From: Bradyrhizobium diazoefficiens
GTDB lineage: Bacteria; Pseudomonadota; Alphaproteobacteria; Rhizobiales; Xanthobacteraceae
DNA length: 64,000 nt
Assembly (NCBI RefSeq): GCF_016616235.1
Contig: NZ_CP067100.1
Span: forward strand, 3,159,001 to 3,223,000
Direction: 5' to 3'
Below the pieces are notes generated by a model. The model ran no database searches. It was not told where the DNA came from and saw only the letters and a program-made list of their open reading frames with translations. Below are positions 1 to 9,594 of this stretch, one piece after another. The translations under genes and the position numbers were made by a program. Within the stretch, counting starts at the first letter, position 1, and each line of letters opens with the position of its first letter.

Positions 1-439
1 GCATGTCGCGCAATCGCCTTGCGTGCTTGGCAAAGCGAATCAGCGCCGCGATGCTCTTGGTCTCGATCAGCTGGAGCCCGCGATAGACCTGGAGCTGCTC
101 CACGTTCTCGGTGAGGTCGCGGCTGGTCATGCCCTTGTGCAGGTGCTCGTGACCGGCGAGATCGCAGAATTCCTCGATCCGCGCCTTGACGTCGTGGCGG
201 GTGATGCGCTCGCGGCGCATGATGGAGTCGAGATTAACCTGGTCTTTGACGCGTTCGTAGGCTTCGATCACGCCATCCGGCACGGGGATGCCGAGATCGC
301 GCTGAGCCTTCAGCACGGCGATCCAGTAGTCGCGTTCGAGGCGAACCTTGCCTTCGCCGCTCCAGATGGCGCGCATGGCGGGCGAGGCATAGCGGTCGGC
401 GAGGACGTTGGAGATATGATCCTGAGGCATGCCGCTCAT
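1..439 (-). CDS. purB: Adenylosuccinate lyase, N-terminal part (cut by window edge)
   Basis: The reverse strand encodes the first ~146 residues of adenylosuccinate lyase. This enzyme acts twice in purine synthesis, splitting SAICAR to AICAR and adenylosuccinate to AMP, each time releasing fumarate. The frame begins MSGMPQDHISNVLADRYASP and contains the family's substrate-binding stretch HLHKGMTSRDLTEN, which includes the conserved Thr-Ser pair. It runs off the left edge without a stop, so the C-terminal catalytic loop cannot be judged. A second in-frame ATG lies three codons downstream. Its position near purC, purS, purQ and purL fits a purine locus. Confidence 0.93.
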   Translation of the reverse strand, partial: MSGMPQDHISNVLADRYASPAMRAIWSGEGKVRLERDYWIAVLKAQRDLGIPVPDGVIEAYERVKDQVNLDSIMRRERITRHDVKARIEEFCDLAGHEHLHKGMTSRDLTENVEQLQVYRGLQLIETKSIAALIRFAKHARRLRDM

Positions 440-524
440 TTGGCATTGCCCGGAGCCCGCCGCAAGCTGTTATGGAGCGAGCGGCGAAGGGGATTGACCG
501 CGCCATTCGCCGCTCCCGGCCGGC

Positions 525-848
525 TTATTTCCCTGCCTTCACCTCGGCGGCCGCAACCGCCAGCAACTCACTCATCTTGGCGCGAATCGCCTGCTCGGTG
601 ATCGCGACGTTCTTGGCGGCGAAATCGCCCATGACCTTGCGCAGGACGTCGGCATCGCCGGCTTCCTCGAAATCGGCCGCGACGACCTCCTTGGCGTAGG
701 CCGTGGCAGCCTCACCGGTGATTCCGAGCTTTTCGGCCGCCCACAGGCCGAGCAGACGGTTGCGGCGGGCTTCCGCCTTGAACTTCTGCTCCTCGTCGAG
801 GGCGAACTTCTTCTCAAAACCTTCCTGGCGCTTGTTGATTTCGCTCAT
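525..848 (-). CDS. F1Fo-ATPase inhibitor zeta subunit (DUF1476 family)
   Basis: This 107-residue soluble alpha-helical protein begins MSEINKRQEGFEKKFALDEE and carries the family core ARRNRLLGLWAAEKLGITGE followed by KEVVAADFEEAGDADVLRKV. In Paracoccus denitrificans the same family (formerly DUF1476) is the zeta subunit, an alphaproteobacterial inhibitor that binds F1 through its N-terminal segment and blocks ATP hydrolysis. It has no signal peptide or membrane segment. It lies 85 bp downstream of purB on the opposite side of that gene's start and is transcribed in the same direction as purB. The full-length family match makes the assignment firm; inhibitory activity in this organism is inferred. 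Confidence 0.88.
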   Translation of the reverse strand: MSEINKRQEGFEKKFALDEEQKFKAEARRNRLLGLWAAEKLGITGEAATAYAKEVVAADFEEAGDADVLRKVMGDFAAKNVAITEQAIRAKMSELLAVAAAEVKAGK

Positions 849-1184
849 GCGTCTTCCAATCCCCTGCTGGCTGGACCTGACCGCCCTTGGCCGCCTCGTT
901 GCGAGGGGCTCGGCGCATGCCTAGATAGGGGGCAGGAATCGGCAAAACAACGAGCCGTTAAGCCGCAGGCAAGGCGGTATAAGTCAGCGTCGGATGGCCG
1001 GATCGATTGTGCTGGGACAGCCAATCGGATAGGTTGCCTGAAGGCTTGGTTCCCGTTCTGTTTCCTCAGGTTTCCTTGGGTTATAGACGGGTTCCCGGCC
1101 GTTCACGGCAGCTCCGCTGTGGGTCGAACCTGTTAACCGGAGCACACCAAATACATGGATTTCAACAAAACACGGTACATCCCC
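849..1184. other. Intergenic region between zeta subunit and purC
   Basis: About 335 bases separate the divergent zeta-subunit gene and purC. It should hold both promoters. I found no convincing -35/-10 pair, no long inverted repeat and no credible small gene. Reading frames here are shadows or upstream extensions of purC. Confidence 0.4.
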
Positions 1185-1952
1185 ATGAGCCGTCGGCGTC
1201 GCATTTATGAAGGCAAGGCAAAGGTTCTGTATGAAGGCCCGGAGCCCGGTACCCTGATCCAGCACTTCAAGGACGACGCCACCGCGTTCAATGCCAAAAA
1301 GCATCAGGTCATCGAGGGCAAGGGTGTCCTCAACAACCGGATCTCGGAGTACCTGTTTCAGCACCTCAACGACATCGGGGTGCCGACCCATTTCATCCGC
1401 CGCCTCAACATGCGCGAGCAGTTGATCCGCGAGGTCGAGATCGTGCCGCTCGAAGTGGTGGTGCGGAACGTCGCCGCTGGCTCGCTGTCGCAGCGCCTCG
1501 GCATCGAGGAGGGCACCCAGCTGCCCCGTTCGATCATCGAATTCTATTACAAGAACGACCAGCTCAACGACCCCATGGTGTCGGAAGAGCACATCACCGC
1601 GTTCGGCTGGGCCACGCCCCAGGAGATTGACGACATCATGGCGCTCGCCATCCGCGTCAACGATTTCCTCACCGGCCTTTTCCTCGGCATCGGCATCCGC
1701 CTCGTCGACTTCAAGATGGAATGCGGGCGCCTGTTCGAAAATGAAATGATGCGCATCATCGTCGCCGACGAGATCTCGCCGGACAGCTGCCGCCTGTGGG
1801 ACATCAAGTCGAACGAGAAGCTCGACAAGGACCGTTTCCGCCGGGATCTCGGCGGCCTACTCGAGGCCTACACGGAAGTCGCCAAGCGCCTCGGCATCCT
1901 CATGGAGAACGAGCGCCCGCAGGGCACTGGTCCCGTGCTGGTGAAGAGCTGA
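1185..1952 (+). CDS. purC: Phosphoribosylaminoimidazole-succinocarboxamide synthase (SAICAR synthetase)
   Basis: PurC condenses CAIR with aspartate using ATP to give SAICAR, the substrate of PurB. The 255-residue reading begins [18 protein letters not shown], the usual N-terminus of the family. It contains the SAICAR signature region [20 protein letters not shown] and the later [10 protein letters not shown] and [10 protein letters not shown] motifs. An in-frame ATG ten codons upstream (1155) is possible, but it adds residues the family normally lacks. purS follows after 13 bp, so the two are probably cotranscribed. Length and motifs are complete. Confidence 0.95.
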   Translation: MSRRRRIYEGKAKVLYEGPEPGTLIQHFKDDATAFNAKKHQVIEGKGVLNNRISEYLFQHLNDIGVPTHFIRRLNMREQLIREVEIVPLEVVVRNVAAGSLSQRLGIEEGTQLPRSIIEFYYKNDQLNDPMVSEEHITAFGWATPQEIDDIMALAIRVNDFLTGLFLGIGIRLVDFKMECGRLFENEMMRIIVADEISPDSCRLWDIKSNEKLDKDRFRRDLGGLLEAYTEVAKRLGILMENERPQGTGPVLVKS

Positions 1953-1965
1953 AGAGGATTTTGAC

Positions 1966-2208
1966 GTGAAGGCACGTGTTACCGTGACGTTGAAGAACGG
2001 CATCCTCGATCCGCAGGGCAAGGCCATCGAGGGCGCGCTGAAGTCGCTCGGTGTCGACGGCGTCGCCAGCGTGCGGCAGGGCAAGGTGTTCGACATCGAG
2101 CTCGCCGGCGCCGACAAGGCCAAGGCGGAAGCGGCGCTGAAGGAGGCAGCGGACAAGCTCTTGGCGAACACCGTGATCGAGAACTACGCGATCGAGATGA
2201 AGGGCTGA
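1966..2208 (+). CDS. purS: Phosphoribosylformylglycinamidine synthase subunit PurS
   Basis: This 80-residue protein starts at a GTG 13 bp after purC. PurS is the small structural subunit that bridges the glutaminase PurQ and the synthetase PurL in the three-part FGAM synthase of most bacteria. The frame MKARVTVTLKNGILDPQGKA and the central KSLGVDGVASVRQGKVFDIE are typical of the family. Its presence agrees with the short-form PurL at 5723. Separate purS, purQ and purL genes rule out the single-chain enterobacterial enzyme. Confidence 0.95.
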   Translation: MKARVTVTLKNGILDPQGKAIEGALKSLGVDGVASVRQGKVFDIELAGADKAKAEAALKEAADKLLANTVIENYAIEMKG

Positions 2209-2213
2209 AGGCG

Positions 2214-2447
2214 ATGGCCGAAGTCAGCAACGACCTGATTTTTGAAGTCCTCAAGCAAGTGCAGCAGAGACTGGATCGGGTTGATCATAAGATCGACGAG
2301 ATCAAGTCGGAGCTGAACGCCCTCAGAGGACATCAGATTTCGATGCAGCAAGATGTCCAGAATGTGTACGGTATATTGGGTCGGTTCGATGTGCGCTTTG
2401 ACCATATCGAGCGCAGGCTGGAAATAACAGAGGCGCCTGCAACGTGA
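2214..2447 (+). CDS. Small coiled-coil protein between purS and purQ
   Basis: This 77-residue protein starts five bases after purS and overlaps the purQ GTG start by four bases (GTGA), so it is built into the operon. It has no signal peptide. Residues ~8-40 form heptads with hydrophobic a/d positions ([19 protein letters not shown]), and a second amphipathic stretch ([20 protein letters not shown]) closes the protein, which suggests a coiled coil. No catalytic motif is visible. I do not recognise a named family. Coupling to purQ makes a real gene likely; a structural role near FGAM synthase is only a guess. Confidence 0.75.
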   Translation: MAEVSNDLIFEVLKQVQQRLDRVDHKIDEIKSELNALRGHQISMQQDVQNVYGILGRFDVRFDHIERRLEITEAPAT

Positions 2448-3145
2448 AAGCCGCCATCCTCGTCTTCCCCGGAATCAATCGCGAGCGCGATATGGCGCGC
2501 GCGCTGAAGCTCATCTCGGGTCAGGAGCCCGCGATGGTCTGGCACGCCGAGACGTCGCTTCCCGCCGGCACCGACCTCGTGGTCGTGCCGGGCGGCTTCT
2601 CCTACGGCGATTATCTTCGTTGTGGTGCGATCGCGGCGCGGGCGCCGGTAATGGACGCGGTGCGCGACTATGCGGCCAAGGGCGGGCTGGTGCTCGGCGT
2701 CTGCAACGGCTTTCAGATCCTCTGCGAATCCGGCCTGCTGCCGGGCATCCTGATGCGCAATGCGCGGCTGAAGTTCATCTGCAAGGACGTGCATCTGCGC
2801 GTCGAGCGCTCCGATACCCCGTTCACCCGCGGCTACAATGCCGGCCAGGTGATCCGTGTGCCCGTCGCCCATGGCGAGGGCAATTACGCGGCCGATGAAG
2901 AGACCATCAGGCGGCTCGAAGGCGAGGGCCGGGTGCTCTATCGCTACTGCTCGGCCGACGGCAGCATCGACGACATCAGCAACATCAACGGCGCGGCGCA
3001 GTCGATCGCCGGTATCGTCAACGACAAGGGCAACGTGCTCGGCATGATGCCGCATCCCGAAAACCACGTCGAAGACATCATGGGCTGCACCGACGGCCGT
3101 GGCCTGTTCGCCGGTCTCACAGCGCATCTGGAAAAGGCCGCGTGA
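2444..3145 (+). CDS. purQ: Phosphoribosylformylglycinamidine synthase, glutaminase subunit
   Basis: PurQ is the class I glutamine amidotransferase that supplies ammonia to PurL for making FGAM. The 233-residue frame shows the nucleophile elbow GVCNGFQIL with Cys at about position 87 and the C-terminal PHPENHVED motif providing His and Glu. The oxyanion segment [14 protein letters not shown] is also present. It begins at a GTG that overlaps the preceding small gene and ends in a GTGA overlap with the next gene (3142), so translation is coupled on both sides. Confidence 0.96.
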   Translation: MKAAILVFPGINRERDMARALKLISGQEPAMVWHAETSLPAGTDLVVVPGGFSYGDYLRCGAIAARAPVMDAVRDYAAKGGLVLGVCNGFQILCESGLLPGILMRNARLKFICKDVHLRVERSDTPFTRGYNAGQVIRVPVAHGEGNYAADEETIRRLEGEGRVLYRYCSADGSIDDISNINGAAQSIAGIVNDKGNVLGMMPHPENHVEDIMGCTDGRGLFAGLTAHLEKAA

Positions 3146-4116
3146 TCTCGTTCATGGTGAAGCGGCTGTCGGCCGCCATTGCTGTCGCTGCGTTTGCAAC
3201 CGCTGCATTCGCCCAGGATTTCCCCAGGCGTCCGATCACCATGATCGTGCCGTTCGCGGCCGGCGGCACCTCGGACGTGATCGCGCGCACGGTCGCCGAG
3301 CAGATGGGCATCGCGCTCGGCCAGACCATCGTGATCGAGAACGTCGCCGGTGCCGGCGGATCGACCGCGCTGGCGCGCGCCTCCCGCGCCGAGCCCGATG
3401 GCTACACCATCGCGATCGGCAATGCCGGCACCAATGCCGCGACCTACACGATCTATCCAAAACTGCCGTTCACGCCCGACTCGTTCGTGCCGATCGCCAT
3501 GGTCGCCAAGACGTTCGGCATCATCGCCGTGCGCAAGGATTTTCCGGCGAAGGACCTGAAAGAGTTCATCGCCTACGCCAAGGCCAATCCCGGCAAGATC
3601 AATCTCGGCCATGCCGGTGTCGGCTCCTCCAATTACCTGATCTGCAAGAGCTTCGTCACCGCCGCTGGCATCGACGCGACGCTGGTCGGCTATCGCGGCG
3701 CGGCGCCCGCGCTGACCGATGCCGTCGGCGGCCAGATCGATGGCGTCTGCGATGCCGCGGCCTCGGTCTCGCAGTCGGTCAACGACAGGCTGGTGAAGGG
3801 GCTCGTGGTCGGCTCGACGGTGCGGCTCGCGACGCTGCCGGACCTGCCCACTTCGGCTGAAGCGGGCCTTCCGGACTTCGAGGCGCAGGGCTGGAACGGC
3901 CTGTTCGCGCCCAAGGGCACGCCGCCGGCCGTCATTGCCAAGCTGAATGCAGCGGCGCGGACCGCGGTCGAGACCGACGCGGTGAAGAAGCGCTTTGCCG
4001 ACCTGTCGACCGTTGCGCCCGACGACAACGAGCATGCGCCGGAGCTGCTCCAGCAGCTGGTGACGCGCGATGTCGAGAAATACCGGAAAATGCTGGCGGA
4101 CGACGCCAAGCAATAG
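3142..4116 (+). CDS. Tripartite tricarboxylate transporter substrate-binding protein (TctC/Bug family)
   Basis: A 324-residue secreted protein starts at a GTG overlapping the purQ stop by four bases; an in-frame ATG lies at 3154. A signal peptide ([20 protein letters not shown]) precedes the mature domain, which opens with the family motif [19 protein letters not shown] and later [27 protein letters not shown] segments. Bug/TctC proteins bind carboxylates in the periplasm and are far more numerous than TctAB membrane partners; none is seen here. The ligand is unknown. Its place in a purine operon looks like insertion or hitch-hiking rather than pathway membership. Confidence 0.88.
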   Translation: MISFMVKRLSAAIAVAAFATAAFAQDFPRRPITMIVPFAAGGTSDVIARTVAEQMGIALGQTIVIENVAGAGGSTALARASRAEPDGYTIAIGNAGTNAATYTIYPKLPFTPDSFVPIAMVAKTFGIIAVRKDFPAKDLKEFIAYAKANPGKINLGHAGVGSSNYLICKSFVTAAGIDATLVGYRGAAPALTDAVGGQIDGVCDAAASVSQSVNDRLVKGLVVGSTVRLATLPDLPTSAEAGLPDFEAQGWNGLFAPKGTPPAVIAKLNAAARTAVETDAVKKRFADLSTVAPDDNEHAPELLQQLVTRDVEKYRKMLADDAKQ

Positions 4117-4290
4117 ACGCACTCGGCTGCATGAACCTCCATCGCGTTTGAGACGACTGACCCCTCGTCGCCATCAAGACACGCGCGCCCGAGGTCGCTG
4201 ATTTCTGCGGAGATGGGCAACTCAAAGTTGTCCTGTCGCCGCAGTTGCGATATCAGGAAGCCTGCGCTGTCGTCGTGCTCCCGGTGTCAC

Positions 4291-5028
4291 ATGCCCGTCG
4301 CTTTGGTCGTTCTGCTGCTCGAGATCACGCTGATCTATCACGCCTCGCGAACCGGGCGGTTGCGGCCCTGGGCGTTCATCATCCTGCTGGTGCCGATGAT
4401 GGGCGCGCTCGCCTATATCGCGGTCGAGCTGATCCCGGAATGGTTCTCCAGCCCCAGTGCGCGGCAGGCGCGCCAGCGCGTTGCCAACCGGCTCGATCCC
4501 GAGAAGCGCTATCGCGAGCTGTCGGACCGACTGGCTATCACCGATACCATCGCCAACCGTGCGGCGCTCGCGGAAGAGTGTGTCACTATCGGCCGCTTCA
4601 GTGAAGCGGAAGCGCACTATGATCACATCCTGGCGCTGCCGATGGGCCACGATCCCGCCTATGCGTTCGGCAAGGCGCAGGCGGCGTTTGCCGCCAAGCG
4701 CCCGGCCGACGCGCTCGCGACGCTGGACGATCTCCAGAAGCAATGGCCGGATTTCGATTCCGCCGACGCGCATCTGCTCTACGCCCGCGCGCTCGCCGAG
4801 GTCGGCCGGCTCGACGAGGCGCTGGAGGAATACCATGCGCTCGCCGGCTATTTCCCCGGCGCCGAAGCGCGGGTGCGCTACGGCATGCTGCTGCAAATGA
4901 TCGGCCGCACCGCCGAGGCGCGCGTGGTCTTCAACGAGCTGTTGATCCAGATGCGCCGCGCGCCGAAATATCTCCGCAAGGCGCAGGCCGAGTGGCTGTC
5001 GATCGCCGAGAAGCAGCTTTCGGCGTGA
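4291..5028 (+). CDS. Membrane-anchored TPR-repeat protein
   Basis: The 245-residue protein begins MPVALVVLLLEITLIYHASR. It has two N-terminal membrane segments (about residues 2-16 and 27-45) with a short loop between them, then a soluble C-terminal region. From about residue 85 onward, helical pairs of TPR type follow one another (ALAEECVTIGRFSEAEAHYD, HLLYARALAEVGRLDEALEE, MLLQMIGRTAEARVVFNELL). The open frame extends upstream to 4213, but hydrophobicity supports the internal ATG. It may scaffold an inner-membrane complex; its partner is unknown. It is followed by a convergent thioesterase gene. Confidence 0.75.
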   Translation: MPVALVVLLLEITLIYHASRTGRLRPWAFIILLVPMMGALAYIAVELIPEWFSSPSARQARQRVANRLDPEKRYRELSDRLAITDTIANRAALAEECVTIGRFSEAEAHYDHILALPMGHDPAYAFGKAQAAFAAKRPADALATLDDLQKQWPDFDSADAHLLYARALAEVGRLDEALEEYHALAGYFPGAEARVRYGMLLQMIGRTAEARVVFNELLIQMRRAPKYLRKAQAEWLSIAEKQLSA

Positions 5029-5037
5029 ACGGGCGCC

Positions 5038-5538
5038 TCAGCGTTCCTTCGGGGAGGCGGCCGGTGCCGGCTGAGGCGGCGACTTCCACTTCGCCCGCTT
5101 GATCGTGCCGGAAAAGGTGAACAGAAGGCGCTTGCCGCAAGTCATCTGCCCGCGCAGGAAGATCAGCGAATTGCCGGCGCGGGTGACCTCGCCGGTGCAT
5201 TCGATCAGATCGCCCTCATGGCCTGCATCGAGGAATTCGCAGCCGAAATTGACGGTCACGCCGCGGCCGTTCAGGGCGTGGCGGCCGATTGCGAACAGGC
5301 TGTAGTCGGCGAAGGCCATGAAGCAGCCACCATGGACATTCCCGGAGCCGTTCAGGTGCTTCTTCTCGACCCGGAAGGCGCAGCGGACGCTGCCGTCCGC
5401 CTCCAGGCGGTGCCAGAAGGGGCCGACATGGGTCTCAAAGCTGTCGCGGATCCAGGTCTGCCAGCCCGCAAATTCTCCTTCGGTGGCGACCTGCAGGTCG
5501 GAGCGTGCGGAAGCGGCCGTTTTGGTCAATTCGTGCAA
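5038..5538 (-). CDS. PaaI-family hotdog-fold thioesterase
   Basis: A 166-residue hotdog-fold protein with the PaaI-type active-site segment NVHGGCFMAFADYSLF, in which the HGG turn is the family hallmark. Such enzymes hydrolyse acyl- or aryl-CoA thioesters in the cytoplasm; the substrate here is unknown. The N-terminal 30 residues are variable and the C-terminal tail (SPPQPAPAASPKER) is low-complexity. It is convergent with the TPR gene, leaving only nine bases between stops, and divergent from purL. Confidence 0.85.
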   Translation of the reverse strand: MHELTKTAASARSDLQVATEGEFAGWQTWIRDSFETHVGPFWHRLEADGSVRCAFRVEKKHLNGSGNVHGGCFMAFADYSLFAIGRHALNGRGVTVNFGCEFLDAGHEGDLIECTGEVTRAGNSLIFLRGQMTCGKRLLFTFSGTIKRAKWKSPPQPAPAASPKER

Positions 5539-5722
5539 GGAAATGGGCCTTCAATTGCGGGTCTTTAGCCCTTAAATCCGATCTGCCAGCGCGGTGCAAT
5601 TCCTGTTCCCGCGCCGGCCTGCCGCAAAACGTGGGACAGCGGGAAAATGCGCCATAAAGGGCTTTTCCAAGCGGTCCGATGTTCCTAAGAACGGCCAAAG
5701 CACGCCGAAAGCCCCTGAAGCC

Positions 5723-7933
5723 ATGAAGAACGAACCCAAGATCACCCCCGAACTGGTTGCCGCTCACGGGCTCAAGCCCGACGAATATGAGCGCATCCTG
5801 AAGCTGATCGGGCGGGAGCCGAGCTTCACCGAGCTCGGTATCTTCTCGGCGATGTGGAACGAGCATTGCTCGTACAAATCCTCGCGCATCCATCTGAAGG
5901 GCCTGCCGACCAAGGCGCCCTGGGTGATCCAGGGCCCCGGCGAGAATGCCGGCGTGATCGACATCGGCGACGGCCAGGCGGTAGTGTTCAAGATGGAGAG
6001 CCACAACCACCCGAGCTACATCGAGCCCTACCAGGGCGCCACCACCGGCGTCGGCGGCATTTTGCGCGACGTCTTCACCATGGGGGCGCGCCCGATCGCC
6101 TGCCTCAATGCGCTGAGCTTCGGCGCACCGGAGCATCCGAAGACGCGGCATCTGGTCTCCGGCGTCGTCGCCGGCGTCGGCGGCTACGGCAATTCCTTCG
6201 GTGTGCCGACGGTCGGCGGCCAGGTACGTTTCCACACCCGCTATGACGGCAACATCCTCGTCAACGCGATGGCGGTGGGCCTCGCCGAGACCGACAAGAT
6301 TTTCTATGCCGCCGCCTCCGGCGTGAATATGCCGATCGTCTATCTCGGCTCCAAGACCGGCCGCGACGGCATCCATGGCGCCTCGATGGCGTCGGCCGAG
6401 TTCGACGACAAGTCCGAGGAGAAGCGCCCGACCGTGCAAGTCGGCGATCCCTTTGCCGAGAAGCTGCTGCTGGAAGCCTGTCTCGAGATCATGGAGAAGG
6501 GCTGCGTCATTGCGATCCAGGACATGGGCGCGGCGGGCCTCACTTGTTCGGCGGTCGAGATGGGCGCCAAGGGCGACCTCGGCGTCGACCTCGATCTCGA
6601 TGCGGTGCCGACGCGCGAGACCGGCATGAGCGCCTACGAGATGATGCTCTCGGAAAGCCAGGAGCGCATGCTCATGGTGCTCAAGCCCGAGAAGGAAAAG
6701 GAAGCCGAGGCAATCTTCAAAAAGTGGGGCCTCGATTTCGCGGTGGTCGGCTACACCACGCCCAGCAAGCGCTTCGTGGTCAAGCATGGCGGCGACGTCA
6801 TGGCCGACCTGCCGATCAAGGAGCTCGGCGACGAAGCGCCGGTCTATGACCGCCCGCACGTGCCGTCCGCCGCACTGCCGGTCGTGCATGCGCGTGACGT
6901 GCCGGCGCCGATGGGCCTCGGTCCTGCGCTGGAGAAGCTGATCGGCACGCCCGACATGTGCTCTAAGCGCTGGGTCTGGGAGCAGTACGACCACGTCATC
7001 CTCGGCAACACCATGCAGCGTCCCGGCGGCGATGCCGCCGTGGTGCGCGTGCAGGACGGGCCGAAGGGCCTGGCGCTGACCGTCGACGTCACGCCGCGCT
7101 ATTGCGAGGCCGATCCCTATCAGGGCGGCATGCAGGCGGTGGCGGAAGCCTGGCGCAACATCACCGCGGTCGGCGGCAAGCCGCTCGCGATCACCGACAA
7201 TCTCAACTTCGGCAACCCTGAGCGGCCCGAGATCATGGGGCAGTTCGTCGGCTGTCTGAAGGGCATCTCGGAAGCCTGCCGCACGCTCGACTTCCCGGTC
7301 GTCTCCGGCAACGTCTCGCTCTACAACGAGACCAACGGCCGCGCGATCCTGCCGACACCCTCGATCGGCGGCGTCGGCCTGCTCGACGATTTCACCAAGT
7401 CGGCGTCGCTCGCCTTCAAGGCCGAGGGCGAGGCGATCCTGCTGATCGGCGAGACTCATGGCTGGCTCGGCCAGTCGGTGTACCTGCGCGATATCTGCGG
7501 CCGCGAGGAAGGCGCGCCGCCGCCGGTCGATCTCGAGGCCGAGAAGCGCAACGGCAACTGCGTGCGCGGCATGATCCATGCGGGCACCGCGACCGCCGTG
7601 CACGACCTCTCCGACGGCGGCCTGCTGATCGCGCTCGCCGAGATGGCGATGGCGGGCGGTATCGGCGCGAAACTGCTGGCGGCGCCGACCGCGCTCGTCT
7701 CGCAGGCCTACTGGTTCGGCGAGGACCAGGCGCGCTATCTCGTCACCGTGCCGGAAACCGAAGCCGGCCGCGTGCTTGCCAAGATGCGCGGCTGCGAGGT
7801 GCCCTGCGTGAGGATCGGCACCACTGGTGGCGATGCGATCGCGATCGCGGGCGAGGCGCCGGTTACAATCGACGCGCTGCGCAAGTCGTTCGAGCGCTGG
7901 CTGCCGGAGTATATGAGCGGGAAGGCGGCGTAA
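5723..7933 (+). CDS. purL: Phosphoribosylformylglycinamidine synthase, large subunit (short PurL)
   Basis: PurL uses ATP and PurQ-derived ammonia to convert FGAR to FGAM. The 736-residue reading from [16 protein letters not shown] has the length of the small, PurS/PurQ-dependent form. Diagnostic segments are [14 protein letters not shown] near the N-terminus, [34 protein letters not shown] and, in the second half, [11 protein letters not shown] and [10 protein letters not shown]. The frame is open 43 codons further upstream, but those residues are not family-like. It is separated from purQ by about 2.6 kb containing three unrelated genes. Confidence 0.96.
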   Translation: MKNEPKITPELVAAHGLKPDEYERILKLIGREPSFTELGIFSAMWNEHCSYKSSRIHLKGLPTKAPWVIQGPGENAGVIDIGDGQAVVFKMESHNHPSYIEPYQGATTGVGGILRDVFTMGARPIACLNALSFGAPEHPKTRHLVSGVVAGVGGYGNSFGVPTVGGQVRFHTRYDGNILVNAMAVGLAETDKIFYAAASGVNMPIVYLGSKTGRDGIHGASMASAEFDDKSEEKRPTVQVGDPFAEKLLLEACLEIMEKGCVIAIQDMGAAGLTCSAVEMGAKGDLGVDLDLDAVPTRETGMSAYEMMLSESQERMLMVLKPEKEKEAEAIFKKWGLDFAVVGYTTPSKRFVVKHGGDVMADLPIKELGDEAPVYDRPHVPSAALPVVHARDVPAPMGLGPALEKLIGTPDMCSKRWVWEQYDHVILGNTMQRPGGDAAVVRVQDGPKGLALTVDVTPRYCEADPYQGGMQAVAEAWRNITAVGGKPLAITDNLNFGNPERPEIMGQFVGCLKGISEACRTLDFPVVSGNVSLYNETNGRAILPTPSIGGVGLLDDFTKSASLAFKAEGEAILLIGETHGWLGQSVYLRDICGREEGAPPPVDLEAEKRNGNCVRGMIHAGTATAVHDLSDGGLLIALAEMAMAGGIGAKLLAAPTALVSQAYWFGEDQARYLVTVPETEAGRVLAKMRGCEVPCVRIGTTGGDAIAIAGEAPVTIDALRKSFERWLPEYMSGKAA

Positions 7934-7957
7934 GGCGCTGCCTCAGCCGCAGCCGGT

Positions 7958-7988
7958 AGCCCGGATTACGCTTCGCTCCATCAGGGCT
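7958..7988. repeat. Imperfect inverted repeat after purL
   Basis: AGCCCGGAT and ATCAGGGCT form a nine-base stem with one mismatch around a 13-base loop. It lies between the convergent purL and acyltransferase genes. It resembles the dispersed 'agcccggat...atccgggct' palindromes common in proteobacteria and could also act as a weak terminator. Confidence 0.45.
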
Positions 7989-8018
7989 GCGGATCTCGTC
8001 GTGACAACGGGCCGTGCC

Positions 8019-9206
8019 TCACAACACGTGCGACGCGCCCGGAATCTTCCGCAAGCCCGCCGTCACGCCCCAGCTTAGGATCACCGTCAGCACGAAGCCG
8101 ACCGCGGCCTTGGCGATCGCCGGCCAAGCATAGTCGAACAGCGCGTACTGGATCCACAGCGCGATCGGATAGTGCACCAGGAACATGCCATAGGCGTCCG
8201 CCTGCATGCGGTCGAGCAGGTTCGGCCCGCCCGCCCGCGAATGCAGGAAGAAGGCGAGGATCGCGAGCAGGATCGAGGCCGAGAACAGCACAAAGAACGT
8301 GCCGTAGATCGCCTGGTACCAGTGCGGCTGCGGGTCGGGATTGTCGAGGATTTCGCGCTTGACGTAGATCATGACCCACATCAGGCCGTAGAACGCGAGC
8401 GTCGCGATCACCCACGACCAGCGGCTTTTCGGCAATTGGCCCTCGGCGCCGAGGATGCCACGATCGAAGTTTGCAGCTCCCACGCTGGCGCCGATGAAGA
8501 AATAGGCGAAGTAGAGCAGGATGCGGCTCGCCTGCACCGAGAACGGCCCGAACTCGAACCATCGGCTGCCGCCGAAATAGATCAGCGCCGGCACGTAGAC
8601 GACCACGGAAACGACCGCGAGCATCAGCCAGAACACGAAGGGCCGTTCAAATCCCGCGAGCGAGACGCGGTTGCCGGGATCGACGAGGTGCGCCGATACC
8701 CGGTAGAGCAGGCTCGCGGTGAGGTCGAAGGCGAGCAGCACCCACACGAACCAGATCGGGCCGCTCGGCCATGGGCCCACGGTCACGGTCTTCCACCAGA
8801 ACGAAGCGAAGGTCAGCTCGGGATCATTCCGCAGTGCGATCGCGTAATAGGCGAGCGGAATGACGGTGAAGGCCGCGATCGCGAACGGCAGCCCGAGCCG
8901 CAGCAGGCGGTCGCGCAGGAAAACTTGCGGTGCCTTGCGCGCGATGCCCGGCCAGGTGAACAGGCCGGACAGGAAGAAGAACATCGCCATGAAGAAGCTG
9001 TCGGTGGCGAGCACGACGACGTCGAAACCGATCCAGGACGCCGGATCGGTGTGACCGAAATAGGTGTAGGGAATGACGGCGTGGTGCAGCAGCACCACTA
9101 GCGTCAGGAAGGTGCGGGCACGGTCGAGCGACAGGTTACGCGCCTTGGCCTTCGCCGCGGCATGCGCCTCTGCGCCGATCGTCGCGGAATGTGACATCGT
9201 AATCAT
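8019..9206 (-). CDS. Acyltransferase-3 family integral membrane protein
   Basis: This 395-residue protein has about ten membrane segments and the acyltransferase-3 (OafA/OpgC-like) start, RNLSLDRARTFLTLVVLLHHAVIPY, including the His at the end of the first helix. Further motifs are FFLSGLFTWPG, PIWFVWVLLAFDL and the C-terminal DAYGMFLVHYPIALWIQYAL. Such proteins transfer acyl groups to sugars or periplasmic glucans; the acceptor here is unknown. The frame stays open to 9458, but the two close ATGs at 9206 and 9197 precede the conserved region and the upstream extension is low quality. Confidence 0.85.
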   Translation of the reverse strand: MITMSHSATIGAEAHAAAKAKARNLSLDRARTFLTLVVLLHHAVIPYTYFGHTDPASWIGFDVVVLATDSFFMAMFFFLSGLFTWPGIARKAPQVFLRDRLLRLGLPFAIAAFTVIPLAYYAIALRNDPELTFASFWWKTVTVGPWPSGPIWFVWVLLAFDLTASLLYRVSAHLVDPGNRVSLAGFERPFVFWLMLAVVSVVVYVPALIYFGGSRWFEFGPFSVQASRILLYFAYFFIGASVGAANFDRGILGAEGQLPKSRWSWVIATLAFYGLMWVMIYVKREILDNPDPQPHWYQAIYGTFFVLFSASILLAILAFFLHSRAGGPNLLDRMQADAYGMFLVHYPIALWIQYALFDYAWPAIAKAAVGFVLTVILSWGVTAGLRKIPGASHVL

Positions 9207-9384
9207 GGCCGCCCTGCGTTCCTGCCCCGCGCCGACTGTGCCGCCGGGAACCCGATTGAGCAAGCGCCGTCTGTGCCGGGCCGCAGGCGCTGCGGCGCCA
9301 CAGGAACCAGTTCCGCACAGCGAAGTTAGCGTTCCCGGATGAGGTGAGGCCGCGAGGCATGCGGCACCAGAATCGGAGCTGGCG

Positions 9385-9558
9385 ATGACGATCCTGAAAT
9401 GGGCGCTGATCTTCCTGCTGATCTCGATCGTGGCCGGCGTGCTCGGCTTCACCGGCATCTCGGCCGCCTCCGCCGATATCGCCCGCTTCCTGTTCTACGT
9501 CTTCGTGGTGATCTTCCTGGTGCTGCTGATACTCGGGCTCACGATCTTCAGGGCGTAG
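9385..9558 (+). CDS. DUF1328 (YtjA-like) small membrane protein
   Basis: A 57-residue protein, [21 protein letters not shown]..., made almost entirely of two membrane helices joined by a short loop ([15 protein letters not shown]). This is the DUF1328/YtjA family, widespread, tiny and of unknown biochemical function. GGAGCTGGCG just upstream supplies a ribosome binding site. It stands alone between two minus-strand genes. In related bacteria such genes are often stress-induced; a GGAAC-16 nt-CGTC match to the EcfG-type -35/-10 begins at 9247, but it is weak. Confidence 0.85.
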   Translation: MTILKWALIFLLISIVAGVLGFTGISAASADIARFLFYVFVVIFLVLLILGLTIFRA

Positions 9559-9594
9559 CCGGGGACCGGGCCGAACCGGAAACCCCGCCGGCCG

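Noticed and set aside
5435..7603. 722-codon open frame on the minus strand across purL
   Set aside because: It mirrors purL in a GC-rich genome, has no family motif and an Arg/His/Ala-rich shadow composition.
9247..9271. EcfG-type general stress promoter for the DUF1328 gene
   Set aside because: GGAAC-16 nt-CGTC has one mismatch in the -10 and sits ~115 bp from the start; too weak to list as a feature.
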